A stretch of 64,000 bases of DNA from Rhabdophis nuchalis (GCA_039707465.1 CM077644.1:216757462-216821461); one strand, 5' to 3'. Shown: positions 33,501-45,505, numbered from the stretch's first letter. Notes: generated by a model not told the origin, from the letters alone. Program-made: numbers and translations.

Positions 33501-33759
33501 ACTTCTCCGGGTGCCGTCCACTAGACACTGTCAGCGGGCGACGCCCAGGGGAAGGGCGCTCTCTGTGGCGGGCCCGGCCCTCTGGAACGACCTCCCCCCC
33601 GATATTAGGACGACCACGGACCTCCGCTCCTTCCGTCTTAAATTAAAGACTCACTTTTTCTGTCTGGCCGGCCTAGGATGTGTCTCTCTGCCTCTGGGGT
33701 TTTATGGGGAATTAGTATTATTTAGTTTTAATGGGAATTTTAGCGCAGGTTATATTTAA
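30577..33759 (+). pseudogene. L2 ORF2 endonuclease-reverse transcriptase, broken by two frameshifts and one stop
   Basis: Single protein that nicks target DNA and reverse-transcribes the element RNA. In the first frame (30577-31953): MFCNARSVVNKAPLIQD, GIAETWL and GGGVVVIVKE (AP-endonuclease N-terminal motifs), then VMGDFNLP and WSDHSLLRLDF (catalytic His motif). Reading shifts near 31905-31930 into the frame 31899-32318, and shifts back near 32312 into 32329-33135, which has NNYRPVSNLPF, LLDLSAAFDTIDH (motif A), CGVPQGSVLSPLLFNTYM (motif B) and YADDTQLYIS (motif C). An in-frame TAA at 33133-33135 follows RRAF; the same frame resumes at once and runs to 33759 with RLDYCNSLYMGLPLRC and ALWNDLPPD. 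Few lesions over about 3.2 kb means a fairly recent copy. The open-frame starts at 30577 and 32329 are not biological starts. Confidence 0.9.
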
Positions 33760-33854
33760 TTTGTTTTTAGAATTGTTGTATGTATTTGGTTTTTATTCTA
33801 CCTGTGCACCGCCCCGAGTCCCTGTGGGGAGAGGGTGCGGTTTTATAAATTAAA

Positions 33855-33855
<1 letters not shown>

Positions 33856-33917
<62 letters not shown>

Positions 33918-33920
33918 GTA
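33856..33920. repeat. (ATT)n microsatellite, L2 tail
   Basis: About twenty ATT units directly at the L2 3' terminus; L2-type LINEs end in such short tandem units instead of poly(A). Confidence 0.96.
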
Positions 33921-34926
33921 TTATTATTTTTTTCTGTAGAAGGGGGCACCCTTTTAAACAATGGACTGTAGTCATGCAGCATGTTTCTTTTTAAATACTA
34001 TTGGCTAGTAATATGGGATCCAGAAGCATTCTCAGAAATCAGGATGATAAGCCAGGTTGGTTCTGCAGCTGTCTTTGCACGATACTCATTTCTAATTTGA
34101 AAAGAAATTAAAGGTATAAAAGAAATTAATGTCAAGCATGGGCAGGATAATGAGAAGTATCTGCAGACATCACACTGCTTAACCCTAATATTTAAAAATG
34201 GCCTACAAAATGGCAGCGCTTGGGGACATATGAAGATTAGCCGACATCTGCTATAGTTGTTTTCTGCAGATGAGTTTCCATATAACAGATGAGGCAGGCA
34301 CACAAACTGTAACATCTCCTTTGCAGATGTCTTCTTCTGCTGTATCATTCAATGGTGAGACGTGACAATGGTAACACTGAGGATAGGGACAGAAGGTTCT
34401 ACAGTACTTACCCATCCATCAAACTGTTAAGGGTACATAGTTTACATATGTGCTTAAAATGAAGGTAATGTTCATCAAGAACATTGCTGCCCCAAGAAAC
34501 TGCTTGTTTGCCCCTACTGATATCATCACATAACAAAGGGTCCTTCCATGTGCAAGGAACATTGTCCAACATTGGTACAGGCTTTGCATGTTCCCATAAT
34601 GCTGTTTGGGTTGTAGCAGGTTTTACAGGGGGAGTAAATTAATCTTAGAAGTTAATGAGCTGTACAACTGCTTCATAGGAAATCCAGCTAGGTAAAATTG
34701 ACTTCATGAAGGTGTCATTCTGCCTTTATAGGGGAGGATCCACAGGGAAGATGTCATACATTATAAAAGATAACATGGCAGTCATATCACCACACAATCA
34801 TTTCTCTGTTTCTTTTATATATATATTGAATTTTCAGTGCATGTAACACAGGGACAGGATTTCAGCCACACAGTTATGGCTGCCCTATTGACTTTTTTGA
34901 CCCTTCCTGCAGACACCTGTGTTGGT
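33921..34926. other. Intergenic, nothing recognised
   Basis: No supportable gene; a minus-strand frame at 33998-34348 has no recognisable domain. Confidence 0.4.
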
Positions 34927-35016
34927 GGGGATACTTATCTTGTGTCATCTACTGTCTCCTGGGGTGTCATCTACTGTATCCTGGGGATACTTATCTTGTG
35001 TCATCTACTGTCTCCT
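34927..35016. repeat. Short tandem duplication (56-bp offset)
   Basis: 'ggggatacttatcttgtg' begins an identical 34-bp block at 34927-34960 and again at 34983-35016; between them is a shorter partial repeat 'ggggtgtcatctactgtatcct'. Confidence 0.93.
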
Positions 35017-35084
35017 CTTCATTGCTATTCCCGTTACTATGATATTGCCTCTCCATCATTGCCATGTTATTTGTTTGTTTGTTT

Positions 35085-35247
35085 TATATCCCAGCTTTAT
35101 TATCTTTATAAATAACTTCAAGCAATGAACACACACAATACTCCTTCCTCTTCCTATGTTCCCCAAAACAACAACCCTGTAAGGTGAATTGGGCTGAGAG
35201 TGGGAATGACTTGGCAAGGTCACTCAGCTGGTTTCCATGGCTAAGGT
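35085..35247 (+). mobile_element. MIR-like SINE/LINE 3' region, left part
   Basis: 'tataaataacttcaagcaatgaac...ctccttcctcttcctatgttcccc' then 'aattgggctgagagtgggaatgac' and 'ggcaaggtcactcagctgg'. Widespread reptile interspersed repeat, interrupted at 35248 by a hAT element. Confidence 0.62.
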
Positions 35248-35507
35248 CAGGGGTGGGATTCAGATGTTTGGACCGGTTCAGGTCAACCGGTAGCTCTGAC
35301 AATCTGGTTGGTGCGCCCACCCACCCCTATGCTTGACTTACCTATATCCTCTCAGCTGATTTGTGCGGTAGAGTGGATTGCCGCGCCTCAGCTGTGTTAC
35401 TCCACAGAAGTAACATGGAAGGTAAGTTTTGTTAAAACTGGTGACGCATGTGGAGCGAAGCATGCAAACACCAAACTGGTTGTTAAACTGGCAGGATCCC
35501 ATCACTG
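35248..35507. mobile_element. hAT-type element, 260 bp, inside the SINE
   Basis: 'caggggtgggattcagatg' to 'aggatcccatcactg'; homologous to 17920-18206. Flanks 'gctaaggt' and 'tctaaaac' share the CTAA core of the same SINE site hit at 28811. Confidence 0.82.
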
Positions 35508-35580
35508 TCTAAAACAGGACTAGAACTCAACGGTCTCTTGATTTCTAGCCTGGTGCCATAATTCCTGGCTCTCTTTGTAA
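35508..35580 (+). mobile_element. MIR-like SINE, right part
   Basis: 'taaaacaggactagaactcaacggtctcttgatttctagcctggtgcc', the 3' region of the same repeat. Confidence 0.65.
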
Positions 35581-36559
35581 TAGTAATTATAGTAATGTTT
35601 TCTTTTTTATTATTATTTCATTTCTTTGTTCACGTGAAAAGGGAAAAAAGCAAGGAAGGAAAGGTCATGTCCATCCCATCAGTCCCAAATTGGCCAGCTA
35701 GTGAGAATGCTAGTTTGCTCAAGGGGGAAGAATTGTGAATGCATTCAAAGACCATTGCAGTTGTACAAAACCTGTTATTGAGAGACAAAAGTAGCAACTG
35801 TATGGAAACAGCCTGGATATTTTTTAGCAATGAATTCCTGCTATTAATGGAATATAAAACAATTTCCTTGAATTACAAGTGCAAAACAAACTATGTAAAA
35901 AAAATATTCTTGCAAAAGAAGAAAATAAGCAGCAAGATGCTGTCTACATTTCAGAAAATGATTTTCTTATTGTTGTTACTTTGATTCATTTTTAGAATGC
36001 AACATAAATATTTCATCCCATTCTGCCTGCACTTCAGATACAGTACACCATGTAGAGAATGCCAACATAAAGCTAAAAAAAAACTCAAGTATTACAAATA
36101 GATTAAAATCCAGAAGAGGTTTGTTTGACAGCCAAGCAATTCATCTAACAAAGCTTGTTTTTGTATGCAGCTTTGATTGCCATACAGGAAAGTAAGATAA
36201 GAAATTCCACACATACACATAACCCCCCCCCCCCCAGCATAATATAAGAGAAATAAAATGTCTATGTTAATCAGGAGATTTTTCCCACCTTGTATGCCTT
36301 TTGTGCATATTTAGATAACACAGACAACCATTGTTGTCATCTCTGCCAGAATGCATCTGTAAAAGATGTGTGATTTTATATCGTTCATTCATTTATTCGA
36401 TTTAGAGGCTGCGCAACAGTTAAAGCAAGAAGACAATAAAACCAAAAGGAATGAAGATCATGTGAAGGCAGAAGAAAGAAGATAGTGAAACGGATAAAAT
36501 TCAATAGCAGCTTGATGCCACAATATCTCCATGTTGGGGAAATAGCTAAGCTTTCAAGG
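35581..36559. other. Intergenic, nothing recognised
   Basis: Contains a poly-C run at about 36223-36234. No gene or element edge supported. Confidence 0.4.
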
Positions 36560-36732
36560 TCTTTTGAACATCATTGGGGTGGGTACTCTGTGGGGAGATG
36601 CTGTTCCAGAGGGTGGCCACTGCAACAAAGAAGACAGGTCTGGAGACATGACACTGTTTGGTTGAAGAGCACACCTATAATGGTCAATCTTACAGGCAAA
36701 AAATATAAGAGAATCAGTACTTAAAATAACTA
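36560..36732 (-). mobile_element. Old L2-type LINE fragment, antisense (left part)
   Basis: 'gctgttccagagggtggccactgcaac' is the reversed 'LWN.LP' region of an L2-type ORF2. Continues at 37056 after a mariner-type insertion. Confidence 0.65.
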
Positions 36733-37055
36733 CCATATTTTTCGGAGTATAAGACGCACCCTTTCCCCCAAAAAAAGAGGGTGAAAATCTGGCTGTGTCT
36801 TATACACTGAATACAGCATTTTTTGCCTCCCAAAATCCCGCAGCCTTCACAAAAATGGACATGCAGAGTGTTTGGGAGGCCTGCAAAGTGCTCCTGGGGG
36901 TTGGGGAGGGCAAAAACGAGCGGAAAACAAGCCGTTTTTTGCTTGCTTTTGCCCCTTTTTTCACATACCCCTTTTTTCACAGAAAATGAAGTTTCCCTTT
37001 TCAAAATCTTGGTGCATCTCACACTCTGGTGCATCTTATACACTGAAAAATACAG
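36733..37055. mobile_element. mariner/Tc1-type short element, 323 bp, TA target, inside L2
   Basis: Ends 'ccatatttttcggagtataag' and 'cttatacactgaaaaatacag' are inverted repeats, each with a 'gacgcacc' / 'ggtgcatc' extension. TA flanks at 36731-36732 and 37056-37057. Confidence 0.87.
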
Positions 37056-37057
37056 TA

Positions 37058-37200
37058 GATTCTATGCTGTGAAGAGCTTTAAAGATAATAAGTACTTTTA
37101 ATTTGTACCCAAAACCAACCATCAATGAATGCAGCATGTGGAGCAGTGGTATCCCATGGGCATTCTGACATATGTCCATTATTCTCTTTATCACTGCACT
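37058..37200 (-). mobile_element. Old L2-type LINE fragment, antisense (right part)
   Basis: 'gctgtgaagagctttaaagataataagtac', 'aatttgtacccaaaac' and 'cccatgggcattctgacat' continue the reversed L2 coding order. Confidence 0.62.
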
Positions 37201-37317
37201 CTTCTAATAGTTCTAATAGTTGAACAACATCTGATAGTTGTTCTTTCCTGTGCACATCAATTGAAAATACTCAGGAAGGAGAGCAACCCCTGTAGATCAG
37301 TCCTTCCCAGCCCCAAC

Positions 37318-37880
37318 TGTTATGGACTTGTCTGATAAATCAGACTCTGAATTGGAGGAGCAGGGGTTGACAGCTCAGAACTGATAGGCTCTTGGAAACC
37401 GCCAGATGAACATCAGAAAGAGTCGATCCCTGTTGTAGGATGTGTTTGCAGGGCTGGAGCCAACTGTTAGAGCAGGCTAGCTCAATTGAACTGAAGTCTG
37501 AACAAGAAAATATTCTAGCCCTCATTTGAAAAAGAAAAAAAATAAATTAATAGATTTAAAGTGAATAGATTTAATGCAAAAAAGATGCATAGTCAGAAAA
37601 ATTAGCGCTATAAAAGGAGTCGAGAGTCAGTTAGAAACAACTTTCAACCTTGGACCTGATTTCTTAAATCTGCTCCTCTTCTGATTCCATGATTGATTTT
37701 TGGAATGATACATTATCTCCTGGATCTTGGAATGAACTTCATGGAACTTTGGCTTTTAGAATACGCTGGTCTGCTTTTCCTTAGCTCTGACATTCCAGGA
37801 TTATGATGAGATTTATAGCTACCAAAAGTATTATCTTTTTCTGGCCTCCTGTATTCATAATTGTTGGCACAGGACAGGAC
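37318..37880 (+). mobile_element. Possible LTR fragment
   Basis: Begins 'tgttatggacttgtctgat', has a strong TATAAAAG (37609-37616) and ends near 'ttgttggcaca'. Layout suggests an LTR, but no target duplication or coding part was seen. Confidence 0.35.
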
Positions 37881-37967
37881 TTGTGGACAATCCCTAAAGG
37901 TACCTTGACTGATGACACTGAAGGTCACCTAGAAGTCCAAAAAGACCATAAGACATGCAACCGGGTT

Positions 37968-38173
37968 CAGGGATGGGTTCCAGCTTCTTCTACTGCCAGT
38001 TCGCTCAGTGATGTGCTTTGGGGATGCACACGTGCTTTGCGGTATGCACACTTGATGCACATTATCCACGCATGCGCAGTAGGTAAAAAATTCTTCTGCA
38101 TATACACAGAAGCAAAAAACGTGGCACCTATGGTACCATGAATAAAACCAGTTCAGGGGTGTGGCCACCTCTG
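37968..38173. mobile_element. hAT-type element, 206 bp; exact 8-bp duplication
   Basis: 'cagggatgggttccagc' to 'ggggtgtggccacctctg'; exact flanks 'accgggtt' (37960-37967 and 38174-38181). The interior has the 'cttctgcatatacacagaag' inverted repeat seen in the copy near 4230. Confidence 0.9.
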
Positions 38174-38451
38174 ACCGGGTTCCAAAGAATGTCATCCAGA
38201 ATGACCAATGCCATTTCTGTCTGTACTCAGTTCTAAAAACGGACTGAAAACATTTAGGAAATCCATTTCAACTTTGTAGCAGGCTACCTACTATCTTTCC
38301 TACTCTCCTGGCCTTTCAGAAGATGTGAAGACCTAGCTCTGCCAATTTGCATGGGCTTATTGGAGTATTATGCAACCCTTTAATTTTTAACTTATTCTAT
38401 TCTTGCTTTTATGTGGTTCTCATTTTACTGATGTATTGTTTTTATATAAAT

Positions 38452-39447
38452 GCGGGTTAGACAGCATCACCACCAGATGGATTTGCAACTGGCTGACCAA
38501 CCGCACTCAACATGTAGCCCTCAATGGAACTGCATCCACATGGAAGGAAGTATGCAGTGGAGCCCCCCAAGGCTCTGTTTTAGGCCCAGTACTCTTCAAC
38601 ATCTTCATCAATGATTTGGATGAGGGAATAAATGGGGAACTCATTTGCAGATGACACCAAGCTGACAGGCATAGCCAACACTCCAGAAGATAGGCTTAAG
38701 ATACAGAAGGATCTAGACAAACTTGAACATTGGGCACTGTCTAATAAAATGAAATTCAATTGTGAAAAAAGTAAGGTCCTACATATAGGCAAGAAAAACC
38801 AAATGCACAAGTACAGTATAGGTGGTACCTTGCTCAATAGTAGCAACTGTGAGAGGGATCTCGGAATCCTAGTGGACAACCATTTAAATATGAGCCAGCA
38901 GTGTGGAGCAGCTGCCAAAAAAGCCAACACAGTTCTAGGCTGCATCAACAGAGGGATAGAATCTAGATCGCGTGAAGTGTTAATGCCACTGTATAGTGCC
39001 TTGGTAAGGCCACACTTGGAATACTGCATACAGTTTTGGTCGCCACAATGTAGAAAAGATGTGGAGGATCTAGAAAGAGTGCAGAGAAGAGCAGCAAAGA
39101 TAATTAGGGGACTGGAGGATAAAACGTATGAGGTACGGTTGCAGAAACTAGATATGTCTAGTTTAATGAAAAGAAGAACTAGGGGAGACATGATAGCAGT
39201 CTTCCGATATCTCAGAGGGTGCCACAAAGAAGAGGGAGTCAAACTATTCTCCAAAGCACCTGAGGGCAGAACAAGAAGCAATGGGTGGAAACTAATCAAG
39301 GAGAGAAGCAACTTGGAACTTAGGAGAAATTTCCTGACAGTTAGAACAATTAACCAGTGGAACAGCTTGCCTCCAGAAGTTGTGAATGCCCCAACCCTGG
39401 AAGTCTTTAAGAAGATGTTGGATAGCCATTTGTCTGAAATGGTATAG
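38452..39447 (+). pseudogene. CR1 ORF2 fragment with 5-bp deletion at motif C
   Basis: Reads [20 protein letters not shown], then [20 protein letters not shown] (motif B with Val changed to Ala) up to GELI. A 5-bp loss relative to the copy at 1555-1572 removes bases just before FADD and shifts the frame near 38644. The rest (38647-39447) is open to the normal C-terminus, including RPHLEYCIQFWSPQCRKD and WNSLPPEVV. Only one lesion in about 1 kb, so it is a young but dead copy. The middle 376 bp are nearly identical to the first CR1, unlike the flanks. Confidence 0.9.
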
Positions 39448-39504
39448 GGTTTCCTGCCTGGGCAGGGGGTTGGACTAGATGACCTCCAAGGTCCCTTCCA
39501 ACTC

Positions 39505-39888
<384 letters not shown>

Positions 39889-39894
39889 ATAATA

Positions 39895-40599
39895 ATATTA
39901 TTTACAACCGTTCCTCAAAAGAAGAAATTGGGAGATCAACCAATATTTGTCTTGAATGGCTTGTTTGAGAGGTGGCTTCAGAAGAAGTCACATCACTTTG
40001 TCCTTCAAGGCCCCTTGACACCATTTCTCCTTTAACAAAGCATTGATCATTTCCCAAATTAGGCACAATATATGCCCCCTCACAGTTATCTCAATGAGCT
40101 ATGTGGGGTATAGATCAATCTTACAAGTTGCATATGTCATACCAAAAGCAATCCTTTAACCTTGCAAAGACATTGTGCCATTCATTTTTCAAATCCTGCC
40201 CAAGTGAAGTCAACCTCAGAGCAAATGTGAATGGCTTTATTTGCAAAACCTTCACTATCATTTAGAAGAATGATGCAAATAGACATGATAAGATAACAAT
40301 CAATATTTTTTCTTTGTTTCTCAAATAGAAGAAGAAGGGTATGGGCATTTTGGCTTGTTTTAATTAGGAGACATCATGCTGGATCCAGCCCTAAATGGAC
40401 AAATGCTTGACGTTTCAATTTATCTCAAATGATAATCCATAGATCCTGTTAGGATACATTGTAGCCTTTCCACTGGTCATCTTGATCTTATCAATCCTTT
40501 ATTGATTAATCTTCTCTTCTACTCCCCTCAACTCTACCAAGGTTAGTTGCAGTAGAGGGGGAAATGAGGTTTCTAGTCCATCATCTGCTAGTCTAGCAT
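39895..40599. other. Intergenic, nothing recognised
   Basis: No supportable feature. Confidence 0.4.
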
Positions 40600-41062
40600 A
40601 TCAGGGTTTAACCCTCCCCCACTCTCCCCCACCCCCAAAAAAGTGGTGGAAATGTCTGTGCATCGTCTACAGTGAATGTTGCTGAAGCCATGCCCACCCA
40701 TCGGCCCCCATCCTTTGGCCTCTGCCTCCCAACAATTTGCCTCCTTGCAGCAAACAGCAAACAACAAACAGCCTAGTCAGTTTCAGCACAGCCTGATTAA
40801 GCATGATTAAGTGCTGATTGGCAGTTGGGTCTGCCTCCCAGAATGCTGCCTATCTGTTGTTCGAGGCTGTGGAGATTGCTACTGCCTATCACCATCTCTG
40901 TGCATCCCATTTTTGGCCTTTGCGCATCCCATTTTCCATCTCTGTGCACTCCATTTTTGGCTTACGTTTGCCCAATTTTCAGCCCGTTCCACGTGGCGGA
41001 GATTGCCACTGCCACCTATTCCCACTGCCTGGAATGGGCCAAAATTGGGATGCACAACGGCC
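40600..41062. mobile_element. Long inverted-repeat element (mariner-type ends), left half
   Basis: Segment 40720-40900 is the reverse complement, with moderate divergence, of 41555-41745 ('agcacagcctgatt', 'tgattggcagttgg', 'ctgcctccc', 'tgcctatc' all recur inverted). The right end of the element is at 41806. The left terminus is eroded. Confidence 0.7.
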
Positions 41063-41512
41063 AAAAATAATAATAATAAATAATAATATTTAATTTTGTA
41101 TACCGCGTCCTCTCCCCAAGGGGACTCGGAGCGGTGCACAGGGAAATTAAAACATATAAAAATATATACAAACAATAAATACAATAAATAAAAGCAGATT
41201 AAATTGATCGTCCCTGCGCTAAAAACCCCATTAAAACTAAATTCTCTAAACACCCCAGAGGTAGAGACTAACCAAGGCCGGCCAGACAGAAAAAGTGTGT
41301 TTTCAGTTTTCGACGGAAGGAGCGGAGGTCCGTAGTTGTTCTAATGTCGGGGGGGAGGTCGTTCCAGAGGGCTGGGCCCGCCACAGAGAAGGCCCTTCCC
41401 CTGGGCGTCGCCCGCTGACACAGTCTAGTGGATGGCACCCGGAGAAGTCCCTCTCTGTGGGAGCGGATCGGCCGTGAGGATGTATGGGGCAGGATCCGAT
41501 GGGGCATATGGA
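41063..41512 (-). mobile_element. L2-type LINE 3' end inserted in the inverted-repeat element
   Basis: Plus strand: 'aataataataaataataat' tail, 'ataccgcgtcctctccccaag', then the reversed C-terminus ('ccggccagacagaaaaagtg', 'ccagagggctgggcccgcc'). Close to the L2 at 30430-33920 (same KTHFFCLAGLG ending). Flanked by 'ggccaaaaat' on both sides (41059-41068 and 41513-41522), a probable 10-bp target duplication. Confidence 0.87.
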
Positions 41513-41806
41513 GGCCAAAAATGGGGTGCGGGGAGGTGGTGATGGGTGGCGATGGGTGGTGATGGTAGTGATGGGCGGTGGCGATTCCTGCAGCCTGGAA
41601 CAGCTGATAGGCAATATTACAGGAGGCAGATCCAACCGCCAATCAGCTGCTCGTGCTAAATCAGGCTGTGCTGAAGCTGACAGCTGTTCGCTGTTTCCTG
41701 TAAGGCAAATTGCTGGGAGGCAGAGGCAGATTTTTTTTTCTTGTTTTCCTCCCAAAAGCTAGGTGCATCTTATAGTCTGGAGCATCTTATAGTCTGAAAA
41801 ATACAG
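41513..41806. mobile_element. Long inverted-repeat element, right half
   Basis: Ends 'agcatcttatagtctgaaaaatacag' followed by TA (41807-41808). The terminal motif matches the right end of the element at 36733-37055. Confidence 0.75.
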
Positions 41807-41809
41807 TAT

Positions 41810-43308
41810 ATCTTTATGAACCTGGCTAAGTTTGTCATTGACTTCCTCTCTAAAATTAATCTGATAATTTATTTGAGAGTGCAGTCACAAATTACAGAAT
41901 TCCAATTGCACAAAAGTCTGGAGTGCATAGACATCTTGGCTGTAGCCTCTGTTGATGCTTTTATTCATGTTCCACCTACAAAAAGTCAGAGGTATAAGAA
42001 CATAATGATCTTGCCCCTCTGTCATCCTTTCCTGACAGCTCTTCAGACAGGAAACCAAAACCATGAATGTTAAGTTATAGTAATAGAATCTTGCAAGTCT
42101 GAATGCACTCCCTACCAAAACCTTTATTTTTCAGAAAATTAGGAAGGTTCCCTTCTAAAATATTTTCTCTATTTCATCCTTCCTTTGGGTTCAGATGTCT
42201 CTTATCGGATGGCTGCCTTGGCTGAGGTTCTTACTTCTGTCTCCCAATGTTATTCTCACAGCCCATTATACCCTCTTAGATCCTAGATATAAATAGAGAG
42301 TAAACTTATGGCATTTGTTTGCCTTTGTATCAAATTGCATTTTTAGAGCACATGCTCTGTACCCAATAAAGCACATGATAGCATATAATACTCTACTCTA
42401 AGATGGTACTATAACAATTATTATTTAAGGAATAAAAATTATCGTGAAAGTTTTTAATTTGAGCTCCAGTGATAAAGTGATGCAATAAGTATTTCTTTGT
42501 TGCTTTGTGGATTTTGCTTTGTTTATAACAATTTAAAATTAGCTACTGGTTTATTTTTAACCGGCTTATCATTTTAGTCCAAGCCATTTATAAGGGGAAG
42601 GTAGAAGAAATGGGGACAAATGTGTGATAAGCTCATGACACTGTGACTTCTGAACTACTGTCTGATGCCATGATGATTTTTTTAAAAAGTGGCTGTGCTC
42701 TGATGTTCTGATGCATGCTTTATCATTTTTTTCATCACCATGATTTGCCTGGACACTTAGGATTTTAGTTGATATATTTTATTTTGCATAGATTGCAATG
42801 GATTTTAATTTTGTATACCATCTAGGTATAGGACAGGTGGTATAGAAAATATCTGTGAGGTGTCATAACCAATTGTAGTGTTTTCACAGAGGGAGTTAGC
42901 TGTGGAACAGCAGAGTAAATGCACCAATTCAAGTAAAATATCCAAGTCCTCCCTTACTGTTGGCTTAATCAAACTCCCAGGTTCCGATAGCTAAGCAGGC
43001 GGCACACATAATGTTTTGTTTTATTTGAAACCCATAATTTTATTTACTTATTTATTTATTTAGTTTGTGAAACATGTAAAAAAAAATAACAGGTATAAGT
43101 ATAAACATAAATATGAAGACAGTAAATGGGTACGAATACATGGAGACAGTAGGGCAGGGACAGTAGGCATGCTGGTAAACAACTCAAGACAGGGAACATA
43201 TCAAATACATTACAATCTTTAGATATTATACTGCAAGAACATTGGGGTGGGATGGCTGAGGAATTTGTGTGTTTCCAGTGTTGAATTAGAACTCCCATTA
43301 TCCCTAAG
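41810..43308. other. Intergenic, nothing recognised
   Basis: A weak LINE-tail-like stretch near 42790-42850 ('ttttaattttgtataccatctagg'); otherwise nothing. Confidence 0.4.
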
Positions 43309-43316
43309 GATGGATC

Positions 43317-43583
43317 CGGAGGTGGGTTCCTACCAGTTCGGCCTGGTTTGGCTGAACCAATGGTATGCCATCCTGGGTCGCAGAACCGGCAATGACCCAG
43401 GCTGGCCATGCCCCCGAACTGGTTCCCCGGTCGGCAATGACCCAGGCTGGCCACCACCATCTTTTCTTAGTTCTGTGCATGCACAGTAAAATCTCCATTG
43501 AACTGTACATGCACAGATCCAGCACGTGCACAACGCACACCCACAAGCAAATCAGCAGTAATGCCAGCCAGAACCCACCCCTG
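43317..43583. mobile_element. hAT-type element, 267 bp; exact 8-bp duplication
   Basis: 'cggaggtgggttcctacc' to 'gccagaacccacccctg'; exact flanks 'gatggatc' (43309-43316 and 43584-43591). Contains a direct repeat 'ggcaatgacccaggctggcca' (43388 and 43433). Confidence 0.9.
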
Positions 43584-43864
43584 GATGGATCATGTTTGGT
43601 GAGAGCTACTCCCACATCTAGGTCATCATAAGGTAATAGAAGAACAGGCTTTGGGTAAATGGTGTTTTTGGTCCGTACCCCCCACCCTTCAAAATACACA
43701 CATAATCACTACTGGCGTGACCTTTCAAAACAGCCAAAGAGAAACTGCTGCAAATTCCACATTTTAAAGGGCTACTTCTCAGAACACCAATGCTGTGGAC
43801 AAATCTTTGGTTGGAGATCTGGCAAGCTTTGTCCTTGCTGATTTTCTGCAAATTGTTGAAGACA

Positions 43865-45255
43865 GAATTTATTTTATTTATTTTATTTATTTTATTTCAT
43901 TAAATTTATACCCCCCCCCCTTCTCCTACAAAAGGACCCAGGGCGGCGCACAGGAAAATTAAAAATCAAAACATACATAAATAGACCATTATTAAAGCTC
44001 AATTAAACTTAAGTTACTCCATGCTAAAAACATTTTAAAATCCTCTAATTAAAATTTATACCTAATAAAAGTCCATATCGGGTGGTTATGCTAGGCCAGC
44101 TTGTTGGAATAAATGCGTTTTAAGACACCGGCGGAAAAGGCGGAGGTCCGTGGCAGTGCAGAGTTCAGGGGGCAGGTCGTTCCAGAGGGTTGGGCCCGCC
44201 ACAGAGAAGGCCCTTCCCCTGGGTGTCGCCAACCGGCATTGCCCGGCTGACGGCACCCGGAGAAGGCCCTCTCTATGGGAGAGAATCGGTCGGAGGGATG
44301 TATGGGACAGGAGACAGTCTCGCATATAGCTAGGCCCCGAGCCATGGAGCGCTTTAAAGATGGTAGTTAACATCTTGAAGCGCACCCGAAAGGCCACAGG
44401 TAGCCAGTGCAGCTCGCGCAGGAGAGGTGTTATGTGGGACTGCCTTGCGGCTCCCATGACCACCCATGCGGCTGCGTTCTGGACTAGCTGTAACCTTCGA
44501 GTGCACCTCAAGGGAAGCCCCATGTAAGAGAGCATTGCAATAGCCCAGCCTAGACATCACGAGTGCTTGAGTGACTGTGCGAAGGGCGACCCGGTCCAAT
44601 AAGGGGCGCAATTGGTGTACCAAGCATACCTGGTAAAACGCTCCCCTGGCCACGGCTGTCACATGCTCCTCCATGGAAAGCCGGGAATCCAGGAGGACAC
44701 CCAAATTGCGCGCCCTCTCCACGGGGGCTAATATTTTGCCCCCAATGGCCAGTGTTGGACTTAACTGGCTGAACCGGGGCGCCGGAAACCACAGCCACTC
44801 AGTCTTGGATGGGTTGAGCTTGAGTTTGTTACTACCCATCCAGACCCGTACGGCCTCCAAAATCACCTTGACGGCATCGTTGGGGTGGTTTGGGGTAGAT
44901 ATATACAGCTGAGTGTCATCAGCGTACATATGGTATTCTACCCCAAAACCACGGATGATCTCGCCCAGCAGCTTTATATAGGTGTTGAACAGGAGGGGTG
45001 AGAGGATCAACCCCTGAGGAATCCCGCATATCAGGGGTCTTGGGACCGACCTCTGCCCCCCTGCCAACACACATTGAGACTGACCAGAGAGGTAGGACGA
45101 GAACCACCACAACACGGTGCCTCTCACCCCCAACCCCCCCACTCAGTGCAATAAGAAACCATGGTCGATGGTATCAAAAGCCACTGAGAGGTCTAATAGG
45201 ACCAGGATAGAGGAACATCCTCTATCCCGCGCCCTCCAGAGATCATCCACCAACG
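43865..45255 (-). mobile_element. L2-type LINE, antisense, 3' part
   Basis: Reversed 3' tail (TTTATTTTATTT units, 'ggacccagggcggcgcac'). Coding on the minus strand: C-terminal region 44535-44086 (YMGLPLRCTRRL, ALWNDLPPE-type, FQQAGLA) and RT 45142-44354 (IPQGLILSPLLFNTYIK, YADDTQLYIS, PSKTEWLWF). Frame breaks occur near 44530 and 45140. The sequence stops at 45255, where the hAT element begins, and continues at 47126. Confidence 0.88.
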
Positions 45256-45455
45256 CAGGGGTGGGTTTCAAAATTTTTGGAACAGGTTCTGTGGGTGTGG
45301 CCTGCTTTGTGGGAGTGGCTTGCCGGCCATGTGACCAGGTAGGAGTGGCTTGCCAGCCATGTGACCGGGTGGGAGTGGCCAATTTGGAAAATGTGAAATT
45401 CACTTAACAATGGTCTTGGTTAGCAACCAAACTTTTGGGCTTAATTGTGGTCATA

Positions 45456-45456
45456 A

Positions 45457-45505
<49 letters not shown>

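Larger units (their letters stand above)
30430..33920 (+). mobile_element. L2-type LINE, nearly full length
   Basis: GC-rich 5' part (30430-30870), then endonuclease and reverse transcriptase coding, a short 3' UTR and an (ATT)n tail (33856-33920). The GC content contrasts sharply with the AT-rich surroundings. It is the longest element in the window; the 5' boundary is approximate and no target duplication was seen. Confidence 0.88.
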
